49,970 bases of DNA from Clostridiales bacterium UBA4362 (GCA_002393975.1 DGSM01000009.1:1-49970); one strand, 5' to 3'. Shown: positions 24,090 through 33,377, counted from the stretch's first letter. Program-made: numbers and translations. The notes: generated by a model not told the origin, from the letters alone.

Positions 24090-26159
24090 TTATTTTGTAG
24101 TAGTTATTTGATTGTTCAAAAGAGTATTTTCTTCATTAATTGTTGAAACACTATCTTCATTATTAATTACAGTAGATTTCTTTTCATTTTCTTCGTTTTT
24201 GGTTAAGCTATCTACTATAATTATAAACTTTACAGATCCTTTGTTTCCATCTTGAAGACCACTAAATGTTTTATATTCTTCTGCTAAATCTTCTAGTGCC
24301 TCAATTCGTGCATCTAAATCTTTTAAATCTCCATTTATATAATTATATAGTTTATTTATTCCTTTTTCATCAAAAGTTTTGATTCCATTACTTAGGGTAT
24401 TTGAACCTTCTGCAAGAGAATTTGATCCTTCATCTAATTGGACTAAACCTGATTCAAGTTCATCTAGCCCTGATGATAGAGAATTCATATTATCAGCAAC
24501 TTCCTTTAGTACTCCAGCTTTCACTTTTCTAGAAATTGAAATAGCAACTGTTTGAGCTGTTGAATCTGCAGTATTAGAAGCAATTAATTTAGCATTATTT
24601 ACAGCTTGCTCTTTTATTATCTCATATTGTGCATCAATTCCTGAATCAGCTGCAAATTTAAGTTTTTTAATATCATTTTCTGTAAGAGATGCCTTTTCTT
24701 CGGCTTTAGATTTAATCGCATTAACATAAGATTCATTTTTGAATTTATTTTCAATAGACTGTTTGCATGAATTAACAACAGCTTCTTCATCTTGTTTTTG
24801 TTTAGCATAAAGATTTACTGTATTAGCTTCAATAATATCATTTAAGCTTGGAATTAATCCTAAAACTTGTTCGTTTGATAAGTCTTTTAGTTCTGCATTT
24901 TGAGCTTTGGCTTGCTCTATAACTGAATTTGTAACTTGCTCTTTTATAGAATTATATATTTCTTTATTAACATTAGAAATAATACTTCTAGCAGTTTCTT
25001 CAGAAGCAGTTAAAGCTGCTTCTTTTGCGGTTGCTACAGCTGTTTTTCCTGCAGTTTGTTTAGCAACTTCTTTTGCAGTAGAAATTGCAGTTTGTTCTGC
25101 TACAAGCTTCATATTAGAAATCATTTTATCTGTTATAGTATCACTTTGATTCTCTATTTCTGCTACAGCTTGTTTAGCTGCACTTTGACCAATTAAATAT
25201 ATTTGTTCAGAAGTTAATGTATCACTGTCATCATTTAATAATTTATTTGTTGATTTTTTGACAGAATTATTAATTAGTTTTACCCCTTCTAATGCTGAGT
25301 CAGTTCCTTGTTTCAATTGAGTAGCACCTTCAGCTAACGCACTACTTCCTTCTTTTAATTTGTTGCTAGCATCTTTTAATTGATTAGCAGCAGAATATAT
25401 TTCATCTAAGCTATCAAAGATATCTAAATCTTCTTTTTCTAAAATTTTAGGAGTAGCATAGCTTATGATACTATTCATTTCAAAATCATTGGAATCCATC
25501 ATAAGCTCAATTTTGCTAGGAATAGATATATCACTTGAACTAATACCTAAACTTTCTTGTAATCCCGGCATTGCAATTCCTATTACAATTGAAGAATTTC
25601 CGTTATCTATTACTTTACCATTCGATATTTCTATATTTGTATTATTTTCATTGTTTATAATACTTCCTGCAACTACAACAAATGGAGTATACATCTTAAC
25701 GTATTTGCCATTTACTAATTTAGTATGAGCATCAAGATTTTCATAATCTAAAATTACCTTTACTTTTCCATTTCTTCCAACTATCTCTTGTGGCTCTACT
25801 TCTTGCCCATCTAATTCGTATTTTATATTTAATTTAATTGGTAAATCTTGATTACTTGAACCTTTGTATGTGATGTTATTTCCGTTTGTCTTCCAAGTAA
25901 TTGTGTTACCATTTCTTGAATATTCTTCATCTCCACTTAGATTTTCAATATTTAGTAAATTAGAAATATCATCAATTAAATCATCTCTGCTATTATTACT
26001 TATCTTAGAAGTAACTAATGTAGAATATAATTCGTTATTGGTATTTATTTTTGAATATACCGTTTCATCCTTAGTATATGCCATGACAGGTATAGAATAC
26101 ATTAATATACTAAGTAAAATTATAGTACTAATTGTTTTTATAATAGCTTTTCTTCTCAT
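24090..26159 (-). CDS. secreted YhgE/Pip-like coiled-coil protein
   Basis: 689 residues. A signal peptide (residues 1-27, ending PVMA) is followed by a beta-rich domain (about 60-245). A long alanine-rich helical region is flanked by the repeats typical of YhgE/Pip proteins: LKDASNKLKEGSSALAEGAT at about 260-285 and LDELESGLVQLDEGSNSLAE towards the C-terminus. Unlike full YhgE proteins there is no C-terminal membrane domain; the tail is a polar Asn/Glu/Thr stretch. It starts 2 bases after the MMPL transporter gene, so it is translationally coupled. It probably acts outside the membrane as a partner of that transporter, which is inference from the operon. Confidence 0.75.
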   Translation of the reverse strand: MRRKAIIKTISTIILLSILMYSIPVMAYTKDETVYSKINTNNELYSTLVTSKISNNSRDDLIDDISNLLNIENLSGDEEYSRNGNTITWKTNGNNITYKGSSNQDLPIKLNIKYELDGQEVEPQEIVGRNGKVKVILDYENLDAHTKLVNGKYVKMYTPFVVVAGSIINNENNTNIEISNGKVIDNGNSSIVIGIAMPGLQESLGISSSDISIPSKIELMMDSNDFEMNSIISYATPKILEKEDLDIFDSLDEIYSAANQLKDASNKLKEGSSALAEGATQLKQGTDSALEGVKLINNSVKKSTNKLLNDDSDTLTSEQIYLIGQSAAKQAVAEIENQSDTITDKMISNMKLVAEQTAISTAKEVAKQTAGKTAVATAKEAALTASEETARSIISNVNKEIYNSIKEQVTNSVIEQAKAQNAELKDLSNEQVLGLIPSLNDIIEANTVNLYAKQKQDEEAVVNSCKQSIENKFKNESYVNAIKSKAEEKASLTENDIKKLKFAADSGIDAQYEIIKEQAVNNAKLIASNTADSTAQTVAISISRKVKAGVLKEVADNMNSLSSGLDELESGLVQLDEGSNSLAEGSNTLSNGIKTFDEKGINKLYNYINGDLKDLDARIEALEDLAEEYKTFSGLQDGNKGSVKFIIIVDSLTKNEENEKKSTVINNEDSVSTINEENTLLNNQITTTK

Positions 26160-26161
26160 AT

Positions 26162-28264
26162 TTAAACCTCTCTTCCCTTGCTTAATTCTTTTGTTGTTTT
26201 ACATATCAACTTATCAAATGTTATTAGTAATGCTGGTAATAATGTAATTACTACTATCATACTTATGATTGCTCCTCTTGACATTAAAGTGCATAATGAT
26301 CCAATTAATTCAAGTTTTGAATAAACTCCTACACCAAATGTTGCTCCAAAGAAGCATAAAGCACTAACAAATACTGAGTTAATTGATGTACTTAAACTCT
26401 TATTAATAGAGTCATATTTAGAAAGTCCTTCTTTTCTATTTGCAATATACTTAGTAGTAATTAAAATAGCATAATCTATAGTTGCTCCTAATTGGATTGT
26501 TCCAATAACTATAGATGCAATAAAAGGTAAAGTTGTATTAGTATAACTTGGAATTCCCATATTAATAAAAATTGCAAATTCAATAGTCAACATTAAAATA
26601 AATGGTAAACTTGCTGACTTAAGTACGATAATCATTATTAAGAATATAATTCCAAGTGAAAAATAATTAACTGCTTTAAAATCATGATCACTTACTTTAA
26701 CTAAATCATTCATTAAAGGTCCTTCACCTGCTAATATTCCATTTTCATCATATTTTTTAATAATTGAATTTATTTCGTTAATTTGATTATTTAATTCATT
26801 TGTTGCAATTTCATATTTAGAATTTATTATTAATAATTGATATTTTTCTGTCTTAAATATTTCTCTTACATTATTAGGCAACATCTCTTCAGGTAATTTA
26901 TCTGAGATTTCTACATATGATATTATTCCATCAATTCCTTCTACAGACTTAATCTCATTAGTCATCTCTTTTAACTTGCTTGATTCCATATTTGAATCAA
27001 CTAATACTAACTCTGTTGAGATAATTCCAAAATTGTCCTGTAATTCATGTGTTGCTTCAATACTAGATAGTGAATCTGGTAATGAGCTATCTAATTTATA
27101 ATATACTTTAGTGTTTTTATATCCATAAATTGCAAAAGGTAAAATAATTATTGCAATGACAATTATGGCTTTATAATGTTTTAAATTAAAATCTTTTAAT
27201 CTTTTAAATTGAGGAATAATTGGTTTATGTTTTGTTTTTTCAATTAATTTATCTGTTAAAAGAATAAATGATGGTAATATTGTAATTGCACAAGCAAGTC
27301 CAAATAAAACTCCTTTTGCCATAACAATTCCAATATCTTTTCCTAATGTCAAATTCATGCTACAAAGAGCTAGAAAACCTGCAATAGTTGTAATAGCACT
27401 TCCTATAACAGATGTCATAGTTTTCTTTATAGCAATGCTCATTGCTTTATCATTAATATCTTTATCAGTTTCTTTATTTTTTCTATTAGATATCAATATA
27501 TTTTTTTCTTCTATATAACTATGATATAAGAATATAGCAAAATCCATTGTAACACCTAATTGTAATACAGCACTTATTGCTTTGGTGATATAAGATATCT
27601 CGCCTAAAAAATAGTTAGAACCCATATTATATATTACAGCAAATCCTATGTTTAATAATAAAAGAAATGGTGTAAAATATGAATCTAATGCCAATTGTAA
27701 GATAATTAAACATAATACAACAGCAATTAGCACATAAATAGCAACCTCTGAATCTGAAAGTTCTTTAGTATCTATAAGAGCTGAAGTCATTCCTCCTACT
27801 TTAGCATAACCATCACATATATTTCTAATCTCATTGACTGCTACCATAGTTTTATCTTCAGAAATTTTTCCTGAAAATGTAACCATTATGACTGTATCAT
27901 TTCCTGAATAAACTTTGCTTTTCACCTCATCAGGCAAAGCATCCACTGGAATATCAGTACCAATCACATCTGCTATACTAATAACTTTTTGAACTGAGTC
28001 AACTTCTTTAATTTTATTTTCCAATTTTAATATATCTTTTGGCTTTAAATTATCAGTAACAATCATTGCAAAAGATCCCATATTAAAGTCATTAGCTAAA
28101 ATGTTTTGCCCTTGTATTGTTTCAATATCATCAGGAAGATATATTAGAATATCATAGTTCGTTCTAGTGTTTACATATCCTATTATTGATGGAATAAGTA
28201 AAATTAGAGCGATTATTGAAATTATCTTTTTATGTTTAACAATAAAGTTTGCATATTTTTGCAT
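26162..28264 (-). CDS. MMPL/RND-family transporter
   Basis: 700 residues with the duplicated RND layout: one N-terminal helix, an extracytoplasmic loop (YDILIYLPDDIETIQGQ to about 170), five to six helices including LGVTMDFAIFLYHSYIEEK, then a second half (helix at about 365, loop, helices with LGATIDYAILITTKYIANR). The two GAT/GVT..DYA/DFA motifs are the conserved MMPL helix-4/10 acidic residues that carry protons. It is likely an exporter of lipids, a surface molecule or a toxic hydrophobic compound. SD AGGAGG is good. Controlled by the TetR operators in the divergent promoter region. Confidence 0.93.
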   Translation of the reverse strand: MQKYANFIVKHKKIISIIALILLIPSIIGYVNTRTNYDILIYLPDDIETIQGQNILANDFNMGSFAMIVTDNLKPKDILKLENKIKEVDSVQKVISIADVIGTDIPVDALPDEVKSKVYSGNDTVIMVTFSGKISEDKTMVAVNEIRNICDGYAKVGGMTSALIDTKELSDSEVAIYVLIAVVLCLIILQLALDSYFTPFLLLLNIGFAVIYNMGSNYFLGEISYITKAISAVLQLGVTMDFAIFLYHSYIEEKNILISNRKNKETDKDINDKAMSIAIKKTMTSVIGSAITTIAGFLALCSMNLTLGKDIGIVMAKGVLFGLACAITILPSFILLTDKLIEKTKHKPIIPQFKRLKDFNLKHYKAIIVIAIIILPFAIYGYKNTKVYYKLDSSLPDSLSSIEATHELQDNFGIISTELVLVDSNMESSKLKEMTNEIKSVEGIDGIISYVEISDKLPEEMLPNNVREIFKTEKYQLLIINSKYEIATNELNNQINEINSIIKKYDENGILAGEGPLMNDLVKVSDHDFKAVNYFSLGIIFLIMIIVLKSASLPFILMLTIEFAIFINMGIPSYTNTTLPFIASIVIGTIQLGATIDYAILITTKYIANRKEGLSKYDSINKSLSTSINSVFVSALCFFGATFGVGVYSKLELIGSLCTLMSRGAIISMIVVITLLPALLITFDKLICKTTKELSKGREV

Positions 28265-28284
28265 TATTTCTCCTCCTTTGTTCC

Positions 28285-28297
28285 TGACCGTTGGTCA
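28285..28297. promoter_or_regulatory. TetR-type operator 1
   Basis: The perfect palindrome TGACC-GTT-GGTCA lies at about +11 to +23 of the predicted MMPL transcript. The same half-sites recur at 28351-28363. Confidence 0.7.
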
Positions 28298-28314
28298 TTC
28301 TTGATGCACTTAGT

Positions 28315-28342
28315 ATTATAACACCAAATTTTAATATGTCAA
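28315..28342 (-). promoter_or_regulatory. promoter of MMPL operon
   Basis: TTGACA (28337-28342), 16-base spacer, TATAAT (28315-28320) with an extended TG (TGTTATAAT): a near-consensus and presumably strong promoter, as expected for a gene held down by a repressor. Confidence 0.85.
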
Positions 28343-28349
28343 TAAGAAT

Positions 28350-28378
28350 TTGACTTTTGGTCATTTTTTATTTATAAT
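28350..28378 (+). promoter_or_regulatory. promoter of the tetR-like gene
   Basis: TTGACT (28350-28355), 17-base spacer, TATAAT (28373-28378). The operator at 28351-28363 overlaps the -35, giving direct autorepression. The predicted start is near 28385, next to the ATG at 28386. Confidence 0.8.
28351..28363. promoter_or_regulatory. TetR-type operator 2
   Basis: TGACT-TTT-GGTCA, the same 13-base site as operator 1 with one half-site change. It covers the -35 of the regulator's own promoter. Confidence 0.65.
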
Positions 28379-28385
28379 TAGAGGT

Positions 28386-29024
28386 ATGAATAATAAAATT
28401 AGAAATAAAATAAATGAAACTAAGAAAAAAATTGAAGTAAATAAAGCTGAAAAAGAAAATAGACTTATTAATGAAGGTTTTAATCTTTTTATTACAAAAG
28501 GAATTAATAATACTTCGGTTCAAGATATTGTTGATAAAGCTAATGTTGCAAAAGGAACTTTCTATCTATACTTCAAAGATAAGTATGAATTAAGGGATAG
28601 AATAATTAAATATAAGTCTCAAAAACTTTTTAATGAAGCTTTAAAAAATCTAGAGAAAAATTATATAGAAGATTTCTTTGATCAATTTATTTATGTAATA
28701 AATTATGTCATTGATGAATTAGCTAAAAATCCTTTATTATTAAAACTTATAGAAAAGAATCTTAATTATGGAATTTCAAACAAATTAATAATGGATATTC
28801 ATGCAAATTATGAATTAGAAGAAAAAAGTATTTATGATTTGTTTATTAATGGAGTTTCTAAAAATAATATTAAATTAGATAATCCTGAAGTTACATTTTT
28901 TATGATTGTTGAACTTGTAAGTAGTACAATTTTCTCATCTATATTATTTAAAGAACCTCTTCCTATTGATGAATATAAACCTATATTATATAAACAAATA
29001 AGAAATATGTTAAAACAAAGTTAA
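28386..29024 (+). CDS. TetR/AcrR-family transcriptional repressor
   Basis: 212 residues. The N-terminal helix-turn-helix reads GINNTSVQDIVDKANVAKGTFYLYFKDKYEL, given here in pieces: NTSVQDIVDKANVAKG is the HTH and TFYLYFKDKYEL the classic TetR helix 3-4 segment. The ligand-binding C-terminal domain is helical and variable. I start at ATG 28386: a TTG 36 bases upstream lies in the -35 element and cannot be the start if this promoter is used. The mRNA is then almost leaderless. It is divergent from the MMPL/YhgE-like operon, with operators in both promoters, so it most likely represses that operon and itself until a ligand binds. Confidence 0.92.
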   Translation: MNNKIRNKINETKKKIEVNKAEKENRLINEGFNLFITKGINNTSVQDIVDKANVAKGTFYLYFKDKYELRDRIIKYKSQKLFNEALKNLEKNYIEDFFDQFIYVINYVIDELAKNPLLLKLIEKNLNYGISNKLIMDIHANYELEEKSIYDLFINGVSKNNIKLDNPEVTFFMIVELVSSTIFSSILFKEPLPIDEYKPILYKQIRNMLKQS

Positions 29025-29033
29025 TATAAAATA

Positions 29034-29075
29034 AAAATAAGAAATAATTACAAAAAAGTAATTATTTCTTATTTT
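29034..29075. terminator. bidirectional terminator tetR-like / truA
   Basis: A perfect 18-bp A/T-rich stem (29034-29051 with 29058-29075) with a six-A loop. It lies between convergent genes and can serve both. Confidence 0.75.
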
Positions 29076-29101
29076 AACTCTTTATTATATACTTTTATTT
29101 T

Positions 29102-29851
29102 TTATTCATTATAGTCTACATTTACTAAAAATAGTCCATTTGGAGGCAATGTTTTACCTGCCCTGCTTCTATCTTTAGATTCTATAATTTCTTTAACTTC
29201 TTCAGGCTTTATTCTACCAAGTCCAACATCTAAAAGTGTACCTGCAATAATTCTAACCATATTATAAAGAAAACCATTGCCAGTAAGCTCAATATATATT
29301 CTCTCACCCTCTCTTCTAACACTTGCATTATATATTGTCCTTACACTACTTTTAGTACTTCCTCCACTTGCTTTAAACGCTTTAAAGTCATGTTCTCCTA
29401 TAAAGTATTCAATAGCTTCTTGCATCAATTTTTCATCTAAATGCAATGGAAAATTATATTCTAAATTTCTATAAATGCTAGAACCTTGAGATGAGTTATT
29501 TATAACATATCTATAAGTTTTCTTTTTAGCATGATATCTGCTATGGAATTCGTTATCAACTAATTCTGCTGTTTTAATTCTAACAGATTTTTTAAGTTGT
29601 GAATTTAAAGCATAAGGTAATTTTTCTATATTTATATCTTTGTCAATTTTAAAGTTAGCAATTTGATTTAAAGCATGAACTCCAGCATCTGTTCTTCCAG
29701 AAGCAATTAGCTCTACCTTCTCACCAGTGATAATCTCAATAGCTCTTTCAATTTCGCCTTGAATATTTAACTTATCATTTTGTTTTTGCCAACCATTAAA
29801 ATCTTTGCCATCATACTCTATTACAAGTCTAATATTATAAATAGCTAACAC
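29102..29851 (-). CDS. truA: tRNA pseudouridine(38-40) synthase
   Basis: About 249 residues with the TruA signature: RLVIEYDGKDFNGWQ, catalytic Asp55 in ASGRTDAGVHA, NSQLKKSVRI, FHSRYHAKKKTYRY and GNGFLYNMVRIIAGTLLDVG. It modifies uridines 38-40 in the tRNA anticodon stem. The start is uncertain: the GTG at 29851 sits directly against GAGAG, while the ATT at 29842 is better spaced. It begins 10 bases after cdaA and ends the operon at the convergent terminator. Confidence 0.96.
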   Translation of the reverse strand: MLAIYNIRLVIEYDGKDFNGWQKQNDKLNIQGEIERAIEIITGEKVELIASGRTDAGVHALNQIANFKIDKDINIEKLPYALNSQLKKSVRIKTAELVDNEFHSRYHAKKKTYRYVINNSSQGSSIYRNLEYNFPLHLDEKLMQEAIEYFIGEHDFKAFKASGGSTKSSVRTIYNASVRREGERIYIELTGNGFLYNMVRIIAGTLLDVGLGRIKPEEVKEIIESKDRSRAGKTLPPNGLFLVNVDYNE

Positions 29852-29861
29852 CTCTCTTTTA

Positions 29862-30851
29862 CTAATCTTTTTTGCTTTCTTTTTCTTCCTTCTCTTCTTT
29901 AACAGCTTCTGTAGTTTTCAATATCTTATCAGACTTTTTCTTACTAGTATGTTTTAATTTTCTCTCATTAAATTTATTTCTAACATTGTCTTTAAATTCT
30001 TGAGATTTCTCATCACCAAATCTATCATATATAAGACTCTTAAGTAATATTCTTTTTAATGCATCTTCACTAACATTTGAAATAAGTGTTCCATTTTTTG
30101 CTATAGATATTTTTCCTGATTCTTCTGAAACAACTACTGCAATAGCATCACTATCTTTTGATATACCAATTGCAGCTCTATGTCTTGTACCTAGTTCTCT
30201 TGCTAAGTCTTTATCATCAGCAAGTGGTAGTAAACAAGCTGCTGCTTGTATTTGATTATTTGAAACTATTACTGCACCATCATGAAGTGGAGTATTTGGA
30301 ACAAATATATTTACTAATACTTGTGGCGAAACATCACAATGCATCTTTATTCCAGTATCAATAATATCTTGAATTTTAACTTCTCTTTCAAATACTATAA
30401 GTCCACCAACTTTATTCTTTGACATTTCTTCTGCTGCTATAACAGTCATATAAATATCATCTTTTGTTTTATCTTGAATGCTTTTATCTATTCCAAATAA
30501 TTTAGAAAAGCCTCTAGTATTAGATCCTATAGTTTCTAGACCTCTTCTTAATTCTGGCTGGAATATAATTAATAGTGCAATAACACCATATGTCATTATA
30601 GTAGTTAATATAAAGTTTAAGACTCTTAGTTTAAACCATCCACTTACTAAAGTTACTAAAACAAGAATGGTAATTCCTTTTAATAATGACCAAACTTTAG
30701 TTTTTCTTGCAAATCTGATTAACATATATATTAAAAATATAACAATTATTATATCTAGAATTGCAGTAGCAATCTGCCATGGATGCATTTGCAATTCTTC
30801 AAAGTATCCTGTAAAAGTTATAGATAATTGTCTTTTTATACCATCTAACAT
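29862..30851 (-). CDS. cdaA: diadenylate cyclase CdaA
   Basis: 329 residues. Three N-terminal transmembrane helices (about 27-95) are followed by LLIIFQPELRRGLETIG and the DAC (DisA_N) domain with DGAVIV (181-186) and GTRHRAAIGIS (211-221), the two ATP-binding motifs that make c-di-AMP. An unusual lysine/glutamate-rich tail of about 50 residues extends beyond the domain. In many Firmicutes cdaR and glmM follow cdaA; here truA does, so cdaR is missing from this locus. It sits 17 bases after the acidic membrane protein gene. Confidence 0.96.
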   Translation of the reverse strand: MLDGIKRQLSITFTGYFEELQMHPWQIATAILDIIIVIFLIYMLIRFARKTKVWSLLKGITILVLVTLVSGWFKLRVLNFILTTIMTYGVIALLIIFQPELRRGLETIGSNTRGFSKLFGIDKSIQDKTKDDIYMTVIAAEEMSKNKVGGLIVFEREVKIQDIIDTGIKMHCDVSPQVLVNIFVPNTPLHDGAVIVSNNQIQAAACLLPLADDKDLARELGTRHRAAIGISKDSDAIAVVVSEESGKISIAKNGTLISNVSEDALKRILLKSLIYDRFGDEKSQEFKDNVRNKFNERKLKHTSKKKSDKILKTTEAVKEEKEEKESKKD

Positions 30852-30868
30852 AAATTACTCCTTATTAT

Positions 30869-31339
30869 TTATTCCATATTCATTAAATAGAAAATTAATG
30901 TACCACAACTTGCAAGTAACATAGAAGCTATAGCTATTATAGCTACTAGTTTTTTTATAAACTTTCTTTCCATAGTTTTTCTTTCAGATTTATGTTGTGC
31001 CTTATATTCATCAGTCTTTTTTAATTCTTTAAGCTCTCCCTTTTCTTTTTTTCTAAGTTCAGCTTTTTTCTTTTTTAATTTCTTTTTGTCTTCTTTAGTA
31101 AGTACATCTTCATCAAGGTTTTCAAGGATCTCATCATCATCAAAAGAATCTTCATCAGATTCATTTTCTACATCTTCATCTTCATCAATTAAATTATCCT
31201 CTACTTTCTCTATCTCCTCATCCTCAATTATTTCTTCTTCAATTATATCTTCATCAATAATTGGTTTCTCTTTCATGATAGGAGTTTGCTTTTTCTTTGG
31301 AACTTTTCTTTTTACGGTTTTCTTGTACTTATTTTTCAT
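30869..31339 (-). CDS. acidic low-complexity protein with C-terminal membrane anchor
   Basis: 156 residues in three parts: a basic N-terminus (NKYKKTVKRKVPKKKQ), a very acidic stretch (about 28-80, mostly Glu/Asp), a Lys/Glu helix (KKKLKKKKAELRKKEKG), then one C-terminal hydrophobic helix (LVAIIAIASMLLASCGTLIF). LLASC looks like a lipobox but is at the wrong end, so this is not a lipoprotein. I recognise no family. It is tightly packed between hemW and cdaA. A tail-anchored scaffold or regulator is possible but unproven. Confidence 0.65.
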   Translation of the reverse strand: MKNKYKKTVKRKVPKKKQTPIMKEKPIIDEDIIEEEIIEDEEIEKVEDNLIDEDEDVENESDEDSFDDDEILENLDEDVLTKEDKKKLKKKKAELRKKEKGELKELKKTDEYKAQHKSERKTMERKFIKKLVAIIAIASMLLASCGTLIFYLMNME

Positions 31340-31351
31340 TGTTTATCCTTT

Positions 31352-32509
31352 CTATAAAAAAGCTTCCCAAACTTGGTTTGCTAAATCTAGTCCTTTCTTT
31401 GTTAATTTAAGATATCTATCATCATCTATTACAACTAAGTTTTGTTTTATTAAATTCATTATAGAATTCCAATATACATCACTTAAATTCTCTTGAAATT
31501 TCTTTTCAAAAGAATCAAGACTTACTCCTTTAGTCATTCTAAGTCCTAGAATTATAAATTCGTTCATCTTATCTCTTTTAGTTTGTTTTTCTTCTATTAT
31601 CGTATTTGCTTGCCACTTATTATTTTCTACATTTGAGATATATTGTCTTAGGTTAGAAACATTTTTATATCTCATATTATTCATGTAAGATGCAGCATTA
31701 AGTCCAATTCCTAGATACTCTTTTTGATTCCAGCAATCAATATTATGTTGGCATCTAAATGAAGGTTTTGCAAAATTAGATATCTCATAATGGATATATC
31801 CATTGTCTTCTAATTTTCTTTTTGCAAACCAATACATATATCTTTCGATTTCTTCATCAGGTAAAGATAACTTATTTAAGTTTACTAATCTTGTAAGTTC
31901 TGTTCCCTCTTCTAATATTAAAGAATAAACAGAAATATGGCTTATATCCAATTCAAGCAATTTATTTAAAGTGTCTTCTACATCATAAATTGTTTGATTA
32001 GGAATTCCAATCATAATATCAGTATTTATATTATCAAAGCCTACTTTTTTTGCTAGTTCAACAGTTTGAACATATTTTTTATAATCATGAATTCTGCCTA
32101 ATTGCTTTAACAATTCATCATTAGAAGTTTGTAAACCTATAGAAAGTCTATTTATTCCTGCTGCTTTATATGTTTTTAGTTTTTCTTCATCTACTGTACC
32201 AGGATTTACTTCTATTGATATTTCGCAATTATTCATTATTTCAAAGTTATCATAAATAATGTCTAATATTTTATATATATACTTTTCATCAATTATTGAA
32301 GGTGTACCACCACCAATATATATAGTTTTAATTAAATACCTATCATTTTGTAATTTAAGGTCATTTGCTTTATATTTTATTTCGGAAATCAAAGCATCAA
32401 TGTATTCACTCATTAAATCAGCTTCACATTTTTCAAATGATATAAAATCACAATACTTACATTTTTGTTTGCAAAAAGGAATATGTATATATAATCCAAT
32501 TAAATTCAT
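31352..32509 (-). CDS. hemW: HemW-like radical SAM protein
   Basis: 385 residues. The radical SAM Fe-S motif is C13-x3-C17-x2-C20 (PFCKQKCKYCDF). Then come YIGGGTPS, EVNPGTV, RLSIGLQT and the HemW C-terminal domain with CQHNIDCWNQKEYLGIG. HemW-type proteins are heme chaperones; older annotations call them oxygen-independent coproporphyrinogen oxidase. CX3CX2C followed by Asp-Phe rather than a further Cys is typical of the family. It starts one base after the whiA stop. Confidence 0.94.
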   Translation of the reverse strand: MNLIGLYIHIPFCKQKCKYCDFISFEKCEADLMSEYIDALISEIKYKANDLKLQNDRYLIKTIYIGGGTPSIIDEKYIYKILDIIYDNFEIMNNCEISIEVNPGTVDEEKLKTYKAAGINRLSIGLQTSNDELLKQLGRIHDYKKYVQTVELAKKVGFDNINTDIMIGIPNQTIYDVEDTLNKLLELDISHISVYSLILEEGTELTRLVNLNKLSLPDEEIERYMYWFAKRKLEDNGYIHYEISNFAKPSFRCQHNIDCWNQKEYLGIGLNAASYMNNMRYKNVSNLRQYISNVENNKWQANTIIEEKQTKRDKMNEFIILGLRMTKGVSLDSFEKKFQENLSDVYWNSIMNLIKQNLVVIDDDRYLKLTKKGLDLANQVWEAFL

Positions 32510-32510
32510 T

Positions 32511-33377
32511 TTACTTGCCTTCTTCTCTCAGTTCTTCAGCTAATTTAGAAATATTGGCAAATCTATGATTAACACCAGACTTACTAATAGGCGGATTTAC
32601 CATTTCTCCTAATTCAGCTAAAGTTTTTTCAGGATTATTTAATCTTAAATCAGATAAAATCTTTTCTTTTTCCGATAGTTTATTAAAACAATTCATTTGT
32701 TTGATATATTTTATATCATTTATTTGTTTAACAGATGACATAGCCGTCTTATTCATATTTGCAGCTTCAAGATTTACTTGTCTGTTAACATTATTTCTAA
32801 TTTCTTTTACCATTCTTACATCTTCAAAGTTCAATACACTACTATTGCAACCTATAAATGCTAGAAATTCTGAAATACTATCACCGCTCTTAAGATATAG
32901 CATTAGTCCACTATTTCTTTTTGAGCTACCAAAATCGAAATTATATTTCTTTGCTAAATCAATGAAGAAATTTCCTCTTTTTACATCTTCAAATATAATT
33001 TCTAAATGATATACATTGTTAGGATTATTTACAGATCCACTTCTTAAGAATGTTCCTCTAAAAACGGCTTTTGCTTCTTCTTCAGATATATTATTCTCAT
33101 TTAAAATATTATATTTATTATTAAGAGTTCTTATATCTTTAATAATTAAACAAAAGTTATCACCTTTCATCTCAACATCAAAGTTTTCGATTCCAAGATT
33201 CATTAATAGTTTTGCAAATCTATTAATATTGTACTCATTTTCTGTAAGAACTTGAGAAGACGAATTAGGAAGCAAATATCCTTCTAATTCAAATTTCACC
33301 AAATTCTTGTTTTTTAAATTATTCAATTGACTTAATTCTTTTTTTACTAAATAAGAAAATGGTTTATTTGAATCCAT
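32511..33377 (-). CDS. whiA: DNA-binding regulator WhiA
   Basis: 288 residues. An N-terminal LAGLIDADG-like homing-endonuclease fold (AVFRGTFLRSGSVNNPNNVYHLEI, LMLYLKSGDSISEFL) is followed by the C-terminal HTH (TLAELGEMVNPPISKSGVNHRF). WhiA proteins regulate division and chromosome-related genes in Gram-positive bacteria. The usual partners yvcK and rapZ are not next to it here; instead it lies between prmC and hemW. SD GGAG precedes the ATG. Confidence 0.95.
   Translation of the reverse strand: MDSNKPFSYLVKKELSQLNNLKNKNLVKFELEGYLLPNSSSQVLTENEYNINRFAKLLMNLGIENFDVEMKGDNFCLIIKDIRTLNNKYNILNENNISEEEAKAVFRGTFLRSGSVNNPNNVYHLEIIFEDVKRGNFFIDLAKKYNFDFGSSKRNSGLMLYLKSGDSISEFLAFIGCNSSVLNFEDVRMVKEIRNNVNRQVNLEAANMNKTAMSSVKQINDIKYIKQMNCFNKLSEKEKILSDLRLNNPEKTLAELGEMVNPPISKSGVNHRFANISKLAEELREEGK

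Noticed and set aside
30869..31339. Acidic protein as a lipoprotein (LLASC)
   Set aside because: The lipobox-like string is in the C-terminal helix, not after an N-terminal signal peptide.
31086..31496. Serine-rich plus-strand open frame
   Set aside because: Mirror image of the Glu/Asp-rich codons of the minus-strand acidic protein; no SD.
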